Shown piece by piece: positions 26,116 to 39,362 of a stretch of 64,000 bases of DNA (position 1 is its first letter; each line of letters starts with the position of its first letter). A program made the position numbers and the translations under genes. This stretch comes from Escarpia spicata. Lineage: Eukaryota; Annelida; Polychaeta; Sabellida; Siboglinidae. The DNA lies in assembly GCA_963995525.1 (NCBI GenBank), contig OZ023217.1, positions 27,517,587 to 27,581,586 of the forward strand. The letters run 5' to 3'. The notes below the pieces were generated by a model. That model was given only the letters and a program-made list of their open reading frames with translations, was not told the DNA's origin and searched no databases.

Positions 26116-26619
26116 AACTAGTGTTTGAAGTTTTATCTAACTTACAATGTTTTTTCAGTTATGATTGTTTGATTGACCACTATTAGATCATTTATGTATA
26201 CTAATACTGTATGTATTTTTAGTAGTGTAATTAAACATTACTTCTATAAATGTAGAATGACTGCTATAAATACTAACAACTCTATATATGTTATTACAAT
26301 AAATCAACTAAGAAGCAATGTACAGGGGTATACATATACATAAGAAATTTTTTCAGCCCTTTTTCTAACATTGTGAATTACTTTAATTACTATAAACTGT
26401 ACTATTTAGTATTATGTGTTGGAAAAATTAACATAGTGATTGATTGATTGATTGATTTTATTTATTTATGGCCGGCTATTCGATTGCCTTGTAGCTGTTA
26501 AACTGCCGCCAATATAATAAACTTACAGGATTTTTTGGTTACCATGGCAACCATTATGCAAATTAGTTGTGATTTCATATTTTGTCTTGTTTTCACATAG
26601 TAAACAAGTATAGCAAATT

Positions 26620-27205
26620 TGGTCAAGGTTTGTTGAATATTAAGGGAAATATGGTATATGCCTCTTTTCGACCATTAGCCATCAAGAATATATTGCCAGC
26701 AGTTTACTAGAATAACCTTGTTGAGGATGCATTATTTAAATTACAGGGATGGTACCATTGTGATAGGAAGCCTGACATCACCAATGCCTACTTTTCCCAA
26801 TTTGCCAGTTGCCAAACTGAGTATATTACTCTAGTTTGCGTTGCTGAATGTGTTTTGGTGCTGTAACTACTATAACTGTTAATCCGCATGGAGCACTGTA
26901 TGGCATTATAACAGTTGTTACCATTGTAACTCTGAATCGAAGGGAATATGAGAAACCATCATATGAGTTGGCATATTCTTATATATATTAAGGAAACAGG
27001 GGCATTCGACGTGTCACCAAAGTCATGGTCAAAGAATCTCTAGGCACTTATTGGTCAAGCATCAGGGGCATGTCTCAATATGTCAGCTGTCGGGAACTGA
27101 AATTTCACTAGACTCTCCCACATTGAAAATTAATTCTGAGTAAATCAAAGGTGTGATATTGTTGATTGCAGTTGCAAATGGTTAGACTGTATTAACTCCT
27201 TTAAG
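26620..27205 (+). repeat. Dispersed repeat pair, copy 2
   Basis: Similar throughout to 19383-20012; see that entry. It lies just upstream of exon D of the host gene. Confidence 0.65.
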
Positions 27206-27290
27206 AAACAGGTTAGTTGAGGTTGCGTTGTTCGAATGAATCCCAAGCAGTTGTCCTCATTGTCTTGTATGTTTCTGCATTCTTTCCCAG

Positions 27291-27379
27291 GGGCCATCTG
27301 CCATGTAATGTCACAGTTGACTCAGCGTACAAGACGGTGGAACAAGCTCTCGAGCACAAGTGGCGCAAATATTTTGGAG
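27291..27379 (+). CDS. Host gene exon D
   Basis: 89 nt after TTCTTTCCCAG, ending before GTAATA. It enters in phase 2 and leaves in phase 1. It encodes VDSAYKTVEQALEHKWRKYF, a charged amphipathic helix. The alternative frame is also open but does not fit the phases of the flanking exons. The intron after it (27.38-30.97 kb) contains a Tc1-like transposon. Confidence 0.75.
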
Positions 27380-29302
27380 GTAATACATGATGTGACTCGT
27401 GTTTTGTGTCTATTTATGAAGACTTGCCAAATAGGTGTTGGTGCAGTGAACACTTTTTGTTAATTCATTGTCATGTGTTTGTTATTGTTGTCATATATTC
27501 ACACAAAACTGTGTTGAATTAGTTGATCTTTCCAAATATGCTGAATCATGGAAATGCTTAAATATCTGAAAGGCTCAGAAAAAAATAAACATCTTGTTAA
27601 TAAAAATAAGACTTGAATTGTAAGATAGGATCAACTTCATAACTGATTAAATCTCTTAACTGCTATATTTAATCACTCAATCTCACATTTTGTTGTATAC
27701 TAACTTTTCCTTGCACCTTTATATGCAAAATGGATAATTTTCATATTTGGCCCATTGGAGAATAGTGCGTGCCAATGTGGCACTAATAGGAATTTGCAGT
27801 ACAGTCCCCTCCAGCAAAAAATTATGCAATCAACGTAAATTTAGCATGGATGTATGAGATAACGGCAGATTAGGCATCAATGAGGGTCTGGTTTCATGAA
27901 GCATTCATACCATACAAAGGAGCTCATTCGAAAAATCTTTATGGATGTGACCAAACAATCGTAGTGCATGCCAGTCATAAGCAACACAAATAGTGTTGTA
28001 AACACTGTGAATTAATTTATGTGAAACCATCCCGAGCATCGTTGGCCGGGGTTGGTTTCATGAAGTCAAAGCATTTGTACCATACAAAACTGTGTACAAT
28101 GGTCTCATATACGATACCTTCGACTTTGTAGTTTAAAACGGTCATATTAGTTTCTCTGTACAGCCGTTCGCTTCACCTATGTATAACCGACTCGGACCGT
28201 ATGTATGAATATATGCGGGCAATGCGGTAGGTGTCACCCTTGATTTTTTCAATTGTGACCAGTTGTCCAATATGTTTGCCACTCAGTTGCCAAACAAGTA
28301 AAGAATTGATGCTCATCATGAGTTACAATTGTCTTCTATTTTCACTTTATTCTCTAATGGTCAAAATGCAATCAACTCATCTAGGCCCCATGGTCATAGC
28401 TTAAATCAATCTGTGGTAATTTGTTGCACCTCCTGGCAAATCATCCAAGACAGCATCAATTACGGTAAGTCTCAGTGTTTCTTGTGTTTTGAAAGGCTTA
28501 CAATTAGAGTACCATTGTAATCGGTTTGTTACGTGGACACAGTTGTGTGATAGGAAAAACTGGAGAAACATAGCGAGTTTGAGAGCTATTTATTTTAAAG
28601 CTGTTGGTCCAACCAGTGACAGAAACAGCCGAGCAGATAACGCGAAGGCTATTTGACAACATATTTATGGTCTACATTTGCATAATGAACATTGTATATG
28701 TGGCTGACTAGGGTGGGTGGTAATGCCAACAGATGGGCAGTTAACCCAACATTTTGGGGGGAATTTGGGATGGGCGATTATGTGTGGTATGGGCAATAGT
28801 GCATGCATGATATGGTCATATATAACAGATAAAAAATATCAGTGACATGACCAGTTGACATGGTCATTGATCATGTTTGGCAGATGGTCTCGCTCTAAAG
28901 GTACATTACTGTTAGAAATAACCCATGCCTAGAATTGTGGCCTCCCAACACGTATGGTCGCTTGAGAGAGAGAGCAATACAGCAAATGTAGAAAATTATA
29001 CGTTTGCAGTTTGACAGCTTTCTGTTCTGAGTCTTACAAGTGTGCAAACATTTAGAGTTGGCACATACTTCAACTTTGAATTAACAAACTTATACAGTTA
29101 TATTGTATATATATTATATATATATAAATATAATTTTTTTTACATATTTACAATTTTTATGTGAAATGCTGTTATATATGTGTGCATGTATGTAAAGTGT
29201 CTGAGAGCAATTTTAATTGATCGGGTGCTATATAAGTACTTTTATTTATTATTTTTTATTTATTTATATGCATATACACACACATACATATACAGCTGTA
29301 TA

Positions 29303-30921
29303 TACTACTCAAAATAATTAAAGGAACAAATATTGGGGATGGCACACATGGTCTACCACACAAGTTTCACTTTGTGCACTCTAAGTGTGATTAGGAGATT
29401 GTCTTACCTACAAAACAGCTCATGTTTGAATTAACTCAATCGTGATGACAATGCCTTGCATTAGTTACATATCCAGTCCTTTGATGATTTCTGTGTGAAT
29501 TGTGATTGCTGGATGCCTCTCGATGGTCGTTGGTGCTGCCAGGTTGGTATTTGGACCACACTAAGGTTGCCAGGACTGTGCAACTGCTAGAATATGGTGA
29601 ACGGGTTCGGGTGGTAGCTCGGAGGTTAGATGTGTCCCCAAATGTAGTCAGCCGACTATGGAGACATTACCAGGAGACTGGGCAGTATGCCAGGAGACTA
29701 GGTCAAGGTCATTTGCAGATGACAACCCCTAAACAAGACCGTTATCTCATAATTTTGTCTCGTCGCAATTGCATGAGTACAGCTCGATCCCTGGAAATTT
29801 ATTTCTGCCATGCTACTGAATTTCACTTATCCAACCAGACTGTTAGGAATTGACTCCATGAGGATGATATGAGAGCCAGACAACCCGTCACAGGCCCTTT
29901 TCTCACTGCGCAATACCATAGAGCACGATTGGACTTTGCAAATGAGCACCAGAACTGGTAGCTGTGTCACTGGAGGCCGGTACTTTTCACAAATGAGAGC
30001 AGGTTCTCAGTATCAACTAATGATAGGCGAATTAGGGTGTGGAGACCAGGGAGAGCATTATGCTGACTGTAACATTGTGGAAGTTTACCGGTACGGTGAA
30101 GGCTCAGTCACGGTTTGGGCCGGAGTGTCTCTAGATGGTTGTAAAGACCTGTTTGCCAGATGTGGTATAACGGTTGTATGATATAAGTAAGTAAGTAAGT
30201 AATTCATTTATTTCCAACATTTAACATTACACGTCACAAGTAAACAAATACAATGTTGAATGTGGAAAGGGGGTGAACAGAAGTACAATACTTGTCAGTG
30301 GTTCACCCCCAACGCAATGACATCCTGGAGCCTATTGTAAGACCATATGCAGGCGCTGTTGGGATGATTTCATCTTAGTGCAAGATAATGCACATCCCCA
30401 TACAGCTCGGGTGTCCATAACCTTCCTTCAGGACGAAGGTATCACTGTGACGGACTGGTCGGCTAGGTTTTCTGACCTGAACCCAATAGAACATCTCTGG
30501 GACATGCTTTCCAGATGTGTTACATCTGATCTGACCTGACCAATGCCCTAGTTCAGGAATGGCAAGCTATACTCCAAAATGACATCAGCCAGATCATCAG
30601 GAGTATGCCATGTCATTGCCAGGAGTGTGTGATTGCTAGAGGGGGGCATACCAGTTATTAAAACCATTTGTGGATAATAGTTGTCAGTTTGTGAACAAAT
30701 CTGTAAAACAGCTAATGAAACTACCACAAAATCCATTCCTTATGTGTAGACATGCAGCCACACCTAGAGGCACTGTCGTCACGCTTGAGTTCATTCAAAC
30801 ATGAGCTGTTTTGTAGGTAAGACAATCTCCTAATCACACCTAGAGTGCACAGAGTGTAACTTGTGTGGTAGACCAGGTATGCCATCCTCAATATTTGTTC
30901 CTTTAATTATTTTGAGTAGTG
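29303..30921 (+). mobile_element. Tc1/mariner transposon, degenerate
   Basis: Inverted terminal repeats of about 155 bp (29303-29460 and 30765-30921) with TA flanks. The interior encodes a Tc1-type transposase. Its N-terminal DNA-binding part is at 29506-29853 (ARRLDVSPNVVSRLWRHYQ). The middle is at 29860-30180, with LFTNESRFSV and GEGSVTVWAGVS. The C-terminal part is at 30370-30650, with VQDNAHPHTA and DLNPIEHLWDML. It is broken by stops and frameshifts and by an insertion of about 120 bp at 30183-30305 that starts with AAGTAAGTAAGTAAG. Confidence 0.9.
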
Positions 30922-30966
30922 TATATTATATATATATGCCTACTTATTGATTGTTGTCCTTTGTAG

Positions 30967-31042
30967 ATACAAGAGCACCTGTTTCCTTTGCCATGCCTTT
31001 TCACGACACTCCAGGCAACATTCTGAAACATGTGCCTGTTAG
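30967..31042 (+). CDS. Host gene exon E
   Basis: 76 nt after TTTGTAG, ending before the consensus donor GTAAGA. It enters in phase 1 and leaves in phase 2. It encodes PVSFAMPFHDTPGNILKHVP, which looks like a conserved, structured segment. Confidence 0.8.
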
Positions 31043-31515
31043 GTAAGATATCTGAATTTGTGAGTTTACTCTGATATTTACCCAGTATGTTTTTCAAATG
31101 GCCAAGTCAACCGTTACTATGCTGTTATGAAAGATTCCAGTTATATTAATTATTTCGAGTAATATTTATTCTTTATTTATAGGAGAAGAAATCAATATAC
31201 CTAGTCAATTTTCAATAAAACAAATCAGCCATTAATATTGTTGTGACTACAATTTGTGTCTTAATCATGCATGCATCATTACATGACTCTATTTCCACTA
31301 AATTAGAAATGTTATGTCAGTATGAATGGAATTATCATTGAGGACTTCCAGAAACTTGCAAATTCTTGTAAGTTTACTAATTGCAAGCTTGCAATGGCAT
31401 TTTCATACCATGCACTAACACAGATTCAGCGATATTATTTTCTATGGAATTTCGGAAAATAATTTTGCAACATTATTTCCAAAAGCGTTTTAAAATAGTA
31501 TTGATTTTTTGTTAG

Positions 31516-31710
31516 AGAGCAACTTGAACATTTCCGTGCCTCAAGACTTGAAGTAGGTGCTACCCCAGTGGCAACCATGGGCATTAGCACCGAGGCAATG
31601 TTGGCTGAGCACAGAGAGTGGCTGCGTCGATTCCACAGTGACGTTCGACGTGTCATGTCTAATTCTGACGTCATCAATACCAAGGCATTGCCGACAGATG
31701 TGCCATCTCT
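31516..31710 (+). CDS. Host gene exon F
   Basis: 195 nt after TTTTTTGTTAG, ending before GTATCC. Phase 2 on both sides. It encodes a charged helical segment with EHREWLRRFHSDVRRVM and a Thr/Val/Gly-rich linker. It is the longest visible exon of the gene. Confidence 0.85.
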
Positions 31711-32383
31711 GTATCCTTTTCTCATAACATCTTTACAAGTATCATTTATATATACAGTGTATATACTTGCTCAAATTGTGGTATACATAGTAGAGGTTGT
31801 AACTTTTAAATGTTAGCATATTTCAGCAAAGGAATAGAAATAATTGCTATTACTACAGAAAGATAGTTGGCCCTACAGAACTACAGTACAGGGAATAAAA
31901 AATAGTTGAATCCAGAAAATACATATACAATTTGGAATACACTATAACTACCGGTAGTATCCAGTGAACTACTGGTGGAAAGAACATCCACTTGAAAGGA
32001 ACAACTTTGATATCCCTGTTCTAACCTGCACTATTTTATATACACATCGTGACATGGATATAAGGAACATCGGATGTATGGTTTGTACAAGTCCCAACAT
32101 GTTCCTTATAGCGAGAGTCCACTGTTCTATATATGTTACAGTCAATCTGTGCAATCAGTCATTTTATACAATGACCAAATTTTTTTGATTTTATGCAAAA
32201 TGATCATTTCATTTAGTCATTTTACAAACTGACTGGATTTTTGGTACAGTCATTTCAAAGCAGTGTTTCACCTCTATATAACCAATAAGGAGGGCCATCT
32301 CACTGTTTTTACACTCACCTTGCCAAATACTTGCAGAAATTGCCACCTCCCCGCTATATCTTTCTCACACACAAAATCTTATA

Positions 32384-33062
32384 CCATATTCCTTTTATGA
32401 AGAGTACATGCCCTAATTAGTGTACACCTCTATTTAGCAGCATCTGACACCGTGACAGCGATCTCCAAGGGCCAGATTGACTGTTGAATCAAACATTGTA
32501 ATTTATTTTTTACCAATGTTACATTAGGTTCCAAGTTGTATGATGACAAAGAAAGTTCCACTTATGATCAGAATTGACATTGTTCTTCTATCATTTTACT
32601 AACATGTGGATGCATAAATCGCTTGCCAGTCCCGTCTGCTGCGATGGCTGTACCTACTCCAGTCTCAGTGACCCAATGTACGCACATGGCTGGCTGGCAT
32701 ATCTTGTCCGTATTGTAGACTGCACACAATACATATGTTTGCCACCTTCACTATTGGGGGTTATCTCCAATGTTTGACTCTCATAACTGGTTTTAAACTC
32801 ACGGTAACCACAAATATTTGATAAAAATTGAATATCCTACTTAGTACACGCCAGCATCAATAACGAATGCTGTTTGTGTTGTGTGGTGCCACCTGGTGAC
32901 TAAAAATGAAATTATCATCTAGCTTGAGGCAGTGAAGTTACTTAAGGAATCAAAGAAAATTAGTGTACACTCATACGCTTATTAGAATGAAAAATTTGAC
33001 ATATTTTGCATCTCAAAAAGTTCTAAGCATACTGTATGCTTAAGTTAATAGATGGAATATGG
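32384..33062. mobile_element. CCGTATTCGTTCT MITE family, copy 2 (divergent)
   Basis: Left end CCATATTCCTTTTATGAAG followed by GTACATGCCCTAATTAG; right end inverted, ending GGAATATGG, with TA flanks. The GTACATGCCCTAATTAG segment is shared with the copies at 12.3 and 49.0 kb. Confidence 0.7.
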
Positions 33063-33399
33063 TATATATTTAAAATTATTATTCTCATTTACTATAGTTT
33101 TTCAAGGTTTTAAACTCATGTGAGCCAACAAAAATTTGTTACGGAATTGGGTATGTAACGTGCCATAGTTTGGGTGAGCCTGGGATCATAGAACACCAGG
33201 AATTGATATTACTCCACGTGGTCGAAACCGACATTACTATCATATTCACTTTGTCATGCTAGGAATTCCCTGGGTTCACAACCTTTCATATATTTCCACC
33301 TGTAAATTGTGTTCAGATTAAATTCATATTTTATGAGGTTGTACAGTTACCTTTCTGAATCCTTCTTTTGGTCCAGTTGTTTTCAGCACCTGTAATGTG

Positions 33400-34145
33400 C
33401 CACTCTCAGTACTCATGATGTTGTTGGTGATGTCACATGACAGCAGTTCTAAGAATATCATGGGAAAATTGTGCCCACCCTATACATGGAAACGTTCGAG
33501 AGACAAGCCATCCCCACAGTGCCCAACCCCCCCATCGGTTTGGTGCAGATATGTCGATGACACGAATACTACATGGAAGGTTTCACTACACATCGTAACA
33601 ACAGGGACCACAACATCAAATTTACTATGGAACCGGAATGAAAAGGCCAGCTACCATTCCTTGACACTTGTATACATGTGAATGACAATGGTAGCACATG
33701 GATGACTGTCTCCACTCAAAAGCCAACCACTACAGAGAGTGGACGTTCAACATCACCAAGAAAAAGAGAAAACCACTAAGTGCAGAAAAAGGAAAAAAAA
33801 ACAAGAATAATGTGTGCAGGAGGATATACAGAATAGCATGACCAGACTGTTGCTAGAGCCAAGAGCCAGACTCAAAGAACACGAGAGACCATTGGTGAAC
33901 ACCGGGTTAACGAGGCCCATAACATCACCGGCAAAGACATCACAGTGTTCACCAGAGAAAGATCAGCAAAGGTATGGAGATTCGAGAGGCGACCAACGAT
34001 CAACAGGAACACCAGCTACAATCTTCCTCCAATATTCGTAGAACTACTGTCATGTGACAGTCACCAACAATGTTACATGACTGTGGAGAATGGCACAGTA
34101 CAAATTGGTTTAGACATCATTCAGACAGGTAACTATACAACATAA
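33400..34145 (+). pseudogene. Penelope-like element fragment 2
   Basis: 33530-33570 encodes WCRYVDDTNTTWK, the motif C (YVDD) of a Penelope-type reverse transcriptase. It is followed across frameshifts by thumb-region coding with LPFLDTCIHVND near 33655. 33830-34130 carries C-terminal pieces including FTRERSAKVWRFERRP and NRNTSYNLPP. Unlike the 15-kb copy, the catalytic YVDD is intact, but the reading frame is not. Confidence 0.75.
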
Positions 34146-34189
34146 TCAAACCAACATATGTCTCAGAGTGGTGTGGAGTGTACAGATGT

Positions 34190-34945
34190 GGTATGGCAAC
34201 AGGTGTCTGATGGTGGTGTGGGATATACCACCAGGTGTCTGAGGGTGGTGTGGGGTGTACCAACAGGTGTCTGAGGGTGGTGTGGGGTGTACCAACAGGT
34301 GTCTGAGGGTGGTGTGGGGTGTACCAACAGGTGTCTTAAGGTGGTGTGGGGTGTACCAACAGGTGTGTGAGGGTGTTGTGGAGTATATGGCTTTGGTGTA
34401 CCAACGGGTGTCTGAGGGTGGTGTAGGGTGTACCAACAGGTGTTTGAGGGTGGTGTGGAGTGTATGGCTTTTGGTGTACCAGTAGATGTGTGAGGGTGGT
34501 GTGAGGTATACCAATAGGTGTCTGAGTGTGGTGTGTGTGGCTGTGGTGTCCAGTGGCAGGTGTCTGAGTGTGGTGTGGTATGTGTGGCTGTGGTGTATCA
34601 ACAACAGGTGTCTGAGGGTGGTGTGGTATGAATGGCAGGTGTCAGCGGGTGATGTGGTGTGTGTGTGGCTATGGTGTGCCAATGGCAGGTGTCTGAGGGT
34701 GGTGTGGTGTGTGTGGCTGTGGTGTACCAACAACAGGTATCTAATGGTGGTGTGGTGTGTGGTTGTGGTGTGCCAATGGCAGGTGTCTTGAGGGCGGTGT
34801 GGTGTACCAACAACAGGTGTCTGAGGGAGGTGTGGTGTGTGTGGCTGTGGTGTACCAGTGGCAGGTGTATGAGGGTGGTGTGGCATGTGTGATGTGCGTG
34901 GCTGTGGTGTTCCAATGGCAGGTGTCTGAAGGTGGTGTGGTATGC
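34190..34945 (+). repeat. Minisatellite, 32-bp and longer units
   Basis: Tandem GGTGTCTGAGGGTGGTGTGG-type units. The first part repeats every 32 bp with GTACCAACA; later units grow to about 48-60 bp by adding GTGTGGCTGTGG. The very long open frames on both strands come only from the repeat. Confidence 0.9.
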
Positions 34946-35029
34946 GCTGGTATTTGCCTCTTTCTGTTGCAAAAAACTATTGTAACTGTACTTGTCACTA
35001 GTAGGCTTGAGTATTGCAATTCCCTTTTT

Positions 35030-37559
35030 AGTCCTTCGGCCGAAGGTCCAAGGGACTATTGCCAACACTCTGCGTCCACCGTACGCCGTCTGCCGTTAGC
35101 TGCCGTATCTCAGAAACTGTTCAGCAACGTTTTCTCTAATTTGTTATAGACGTATGTTAGGGCACTGCCACTATGCACGAGAAATCTGTATTTGATTGAA
35201 TCATTCTAAGGGCTCCCTAGGTCCTCCAAGGGCCTCAAAACTGGTAAATTTTCACATTTTGCCTATTTTTCAAATTTTGCATATACATTTCATGTGGTAG
35301 TGTCACTGAACACAAGAAATCTGTATTTAATTGAATCATTCTAAGGGCACCAATGACCCCCCCCCCCAAAAGGACCCCAAAACTGGTAAATTTTCACATT
35401 TTGCAAATTTTTTCAAAAACGTTTAAGTAACTTTTTCTCTAATTTTGCATAGACATTCCATGTGATAGCGCCACTGTACACAGGAAATATGTATTTGATT
35501 GAATCATTCTAAAGGTACCAAAGGTCCCCTAAAATGCTAAATTTGCTAACTAAATTGTCTGCTGCACCAGCAAATCTATCATGCTTACAGTCCTTTTGTT
35601 CAACTACTCCCTTTTCCTATAACATATGTCACACCTCACTGTGGCTGCCTGATAGGAAGTGTGACTAATCTGTAATTGGTCACTGGCAGAGGTTTGTGTC
35701 AATAGACAGGGCCCACTAGACCCAGGACAGTTGTGCCTACATTCTAAGGGGTCATCCTGAAAAAACCAAATGTCAACCATTAGAAGAGTTGACATAATTC
35801 CGCTATACACAAGAAATCTGTATTTGATTGAATTATTCTAGTATCATCAGCATATAGTAGAACATACATTTGCAAAAAATTGTCACTAAGGTTGTTGTAA
35901 ATTTCACCAGCTGCCATGTCAAGTCCCTTATAATTATGACTAACGTTGTTCAAAATCATTCAGGTAAATAGCAAATAACAAAGGAGGCAAGTTTTCTCCT
36001 TGTGGTAACTCTACATGACATGAGAAGAAGGCTGACACAGCCCCCCAAAATGTTTACACTATCTGGTGATGTGGTTTTGAGAAGGGCCCTTGAGACTATC
36101 CCCTAACAGTAGATTTTGTGTATTGTGCCAGAAAGAGAACACTATTCCCCTTCCCAAAACATCTGTCACATGAGGAGTCTGTGTCTTGCATTGATATCTA
36201 TTTTGATGCAGGAAGTTTGTGAAATTAGTTATTCTTAGGCCACAGAAAAGTAATTCCAGGTTTCTCATCAATGCATGTATTTAAAAATATGAGCCACAAC
36301 ATTTTATTTGTTATTATAATTATTCCTCTAAATGCAAAACATGGTGCAATAAGTGAACAGTAAACGAGTCAACATTTTACTTCCATCACAACCCTTAATG
36401 ATCTGCAACTATGATTCACCAAAAAACATTTGATTAATAATTACCGTTGTTTGATTTACACCGGCAGAAATGTCAACAATAGGAAATATATGCCATTGAT
36501 AGGCAAACGTGTTCTTTTTATAGAAAACGTCAGTTTCTTTCTATACCTGTCTACGTATGATAACCATTTGTCCGCCCTGCTCACAATAAACAAGAAACAT
36601 CACATGAAAGATAAAAGGAAGATCACTGCCACTTAACTTGTGGATTATTATTATAAAACTGCTCTGCTACTGCATGGTGGACAGTTAATTAGTGGCTCAA
36701 GTTCAAATACATCAGGATATTTTTCACACCTGCATGGTAGTTTAAGCTCAGTAGTGTGCTGACAGCCACTAAACCAATACTATAGGCTTGTGTGAAAAGG
36801 ATAGTTGGCAGAAGAATTAACTTCAAAGCACCAGTGCATCCATTTAGCCAGGCAGCAGTCACTCTGTCCCAATGTCTGCTGCTATGTTTGTATATATAGG
36901 CTTAATGATCCCAATACACCAATCTATTGGCACAACGTCAGATAATAGAACTAGGTTAAACATCTTAACAATAACTATAATTAGTTCAGTGGGGCTGTTT
37001 TTAAGTATTCATTTATAACATTATCAATCTGTCCTCTTAGTTTTACACATAAAGACATAATCTGGCATAACGTTTTCTTCATTTTCACTTTTTGACCCTT
37101 ACCATGTTCAGTGCTCTATAACTTCGCCAATTTTTCATTTTCTTTAGTCTACCTTTTGCTCTCAAACAATCTGTCCTCTTAGTTTTATACATAAAGACAT
37201 AATCTGGCATAACTTGATAAGTCTTTGTAGCAGCACATTTGTATTTCCAGTGTATCATTGCAACATAACATACATACTGTGTGCCATATTTGAATGTCAT
37301 GCATGTAATATTTCCATGCAATCCATTTGCATATATAATGTAACACTTCATCAGCCATTTTCTTCATTTTCACTGTTTGATCCCTACCATGTTCAATGCT
37401 CCATAACTTCGTCAATTTTTGTAGCAGTCATTTTTGAAATTGTGTAAAGCACCCTACCCAACCTTTATAAGAATGTAAGAATACAATGTTACAATTTTTC
37501 CAACTTATCACTAATTTGGTCAGCCAGGGTCATATATCGACGTATTAGTCCAAAGGACT
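35030..37559 (+). mobile_element. Non-autonomous DNA transposon, AGTCCTTTGG family, copy 2
   Basis: Begins AGTCCTTCGGCCGAAGGTCC, ends AGTCCAAAGGACT, and matches copy 1 (6241-8662) over most of its length in the same order. It lies in the last intron of the host gene. No ORF resembles a transposase. Confidence 0.75.
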
Positions 37560-37757
37560 CTGCCCAATTTTATAATATCGCCCTTAAGGATATCATAAGA
37601 TTACAACATGTACGGAATTGCATAAAGGATTGTGACTCATCATTACGTGAAATAACAGATTATACACTTTGACTGTAACATATGTGTACATGTACCATTA
37701 ATTAATCTATTAGCAGTGTTTGTTGATTGAAAGTTCCTTGACTGATGTTCCATGCAG

Positions 37758-37932
37758 AAATGGTACAGTGACAATCTCGAACGTGTATTCTGGGAGCCGA
37801 CTACTCCAACATGACACTCTGCAGACTGTAGTGCCACCTGTGTCAGTCTTTCGTGAGAACATTCGTCCATTGAAAGGTAGCATGAAACTGGAGCTTGATG
37901 AAAATAACACAATTCAAGTGCGCCGATTCTGA
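37758..37932 (+). CDS. Host gene terminal exon G
   Basis: Starts after TTCCATGCAG in phase 2, matching exon F, and ends with TGA at 37930-37932. It encodes VYSGSRLLQHDTLQTVVPP, then SVFRENIRPLKGSMKLELDE and a basic end. The first AATAAA (38339-38344) about 400 bases downstream is a likely poly(A) signal. The visible part of the gene totals about 278 codons. I do not recognise the family; the acidic patches and helices would fit a scaffold or cytoskeletal protein, but that is a guess. Confidence 0.8.
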
Positions 37933-38338
37933 AGGAACCTCACCACATCAGACAATCTCTGGTTGTGAACAAATGTTGTTGTGTTTATTTGTCTGGGGTG
38001 ATGTACACATAGCATCAGATTGTGTCGAATATGCCATTGTGAAACTGTGATATGGAAGTAGTGTCATCTAGTGGACAGAATGACAATGATGTATGCACTT
38101 GTGACAAGACAACTATTTATGGCTCTCTCATATATCTCATACAGTAGCTGTTTGTGGTTCACCTCCAAGTTGATATGTTACCTTGAACTACCGGTAGTGC
38201 AACTAACATTTGTTGTATAGGTTGTAAAGTCTGCACTCTCTGTGTTGTTTTAAGTATATTCTTAACTTTATTGTAAACTTGTCATTCAATCAAGATCTTT
38301 TATAGTCAAAAGTATGAAATTTCTGTGACATAATGATT

Positions 38339-38344
38339 AATAAA
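38339..38344 (+). terminator. Poly(A) signal of the host gene
   Basis: AATAAA, the first canonical signal after the stop codon at 37930, followed by T- and GT-rich sequence. Confidence 0.55.
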
Positions 38345-39362
38345 TTTGGTTGCAATTAGAGGTTTTTGGTTGATATTCATAGTGATTATTAAATGTGTCG
38401 TGATTTGGCCAAATGCCATAAGAAAAATGCACCTCAGGTGCATTTTCCATGGTGTCCATATTCTATATGACACCACAAATATTCTGCAAACAATTCTATA
38501 AAATTGAAATGAAGTGTTACATCAGTATGTTTGGATTACTAAGGACATTCTTTTTGTTTTCATCATTTGTGGGTCAATCCCTGCCAATGTTTTGATGGTT
38601 CTTTGTTATCACTAATCATACCTTACTTGAGGACTGAAATAGAGAGTGCACAAATATTAATCTTGGTATCAAAGACAAATGCTCAGATATATAGAAATGC
38701 TAATATATTAAACAATCTTGAGTACTGTTGGCTGATTGTTCTGTGATGTTTGGTTATGATGTCATCCGAATTGCTCCACCCGATGTTTTAATCGCAACTT
38801 AAAGATAAGAACTAATACCTTTATTCTACATTAACATGTATTGCAGATGTCTTCCATATAGTTTGCTTGTATATATATGGCACCCTCCAATAAGACATCC
38901 TCTCTGTGCCACTGTTATGGAATGGTCTGAACCTGGAGATTATAAAAGTCCTTTTATGAAGTTTCTATCTAGCTGCAATAACTTGTTCCTGCATGGAGAG
39001 TTGTAGGCTGCTACAGCAGATTTGAACCTGTGACCATAGACATAACAAACCTACTAATAAACTCTGTGTAGAATACCAATATATTTACAGTTCTGCAAAC
39101 ATGTTCTTGTTATTTTTATGGCTGACCGAAAGATAATTTACCCGTAATTAATTTTGGGCATTTTGACTGAATTTTATTTAATGTATTTGTGAAAATCTGG
39201 TTACTTTTCTGATGGTCATACCCTCGGCTGTTGTTTTTATTCTGATTGTTTCTATGCAAGTGTGACAAAGTAATAATCTTGTACCCTGTTTATAAACAGT
39301 TTGATGATGGATGATCAACTCACAACTGTTAATATAAAACTGTAATGTTTGTGTATTTATAT

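Noticed and set aside
28381..28471. Extra host exon ending at TTACG|GTAAGT
   Set aside because: Good donor, but with the available acceptors the phase does not fit exon D to exon E, which already join correctly.
29100..29160. Possible promoter or origin in an AT-rich stretch
   Set aside because: Simple TA-rich repeat beside a SINE/LINE tail; nothing supports function.
34146..34886. 246-codon minus-strand ORF rich in His, Thr and Pro
   Set aside because: Lies wholly in the minisatellite; overlapping open frames exist on both strands because the unit lacks stops.
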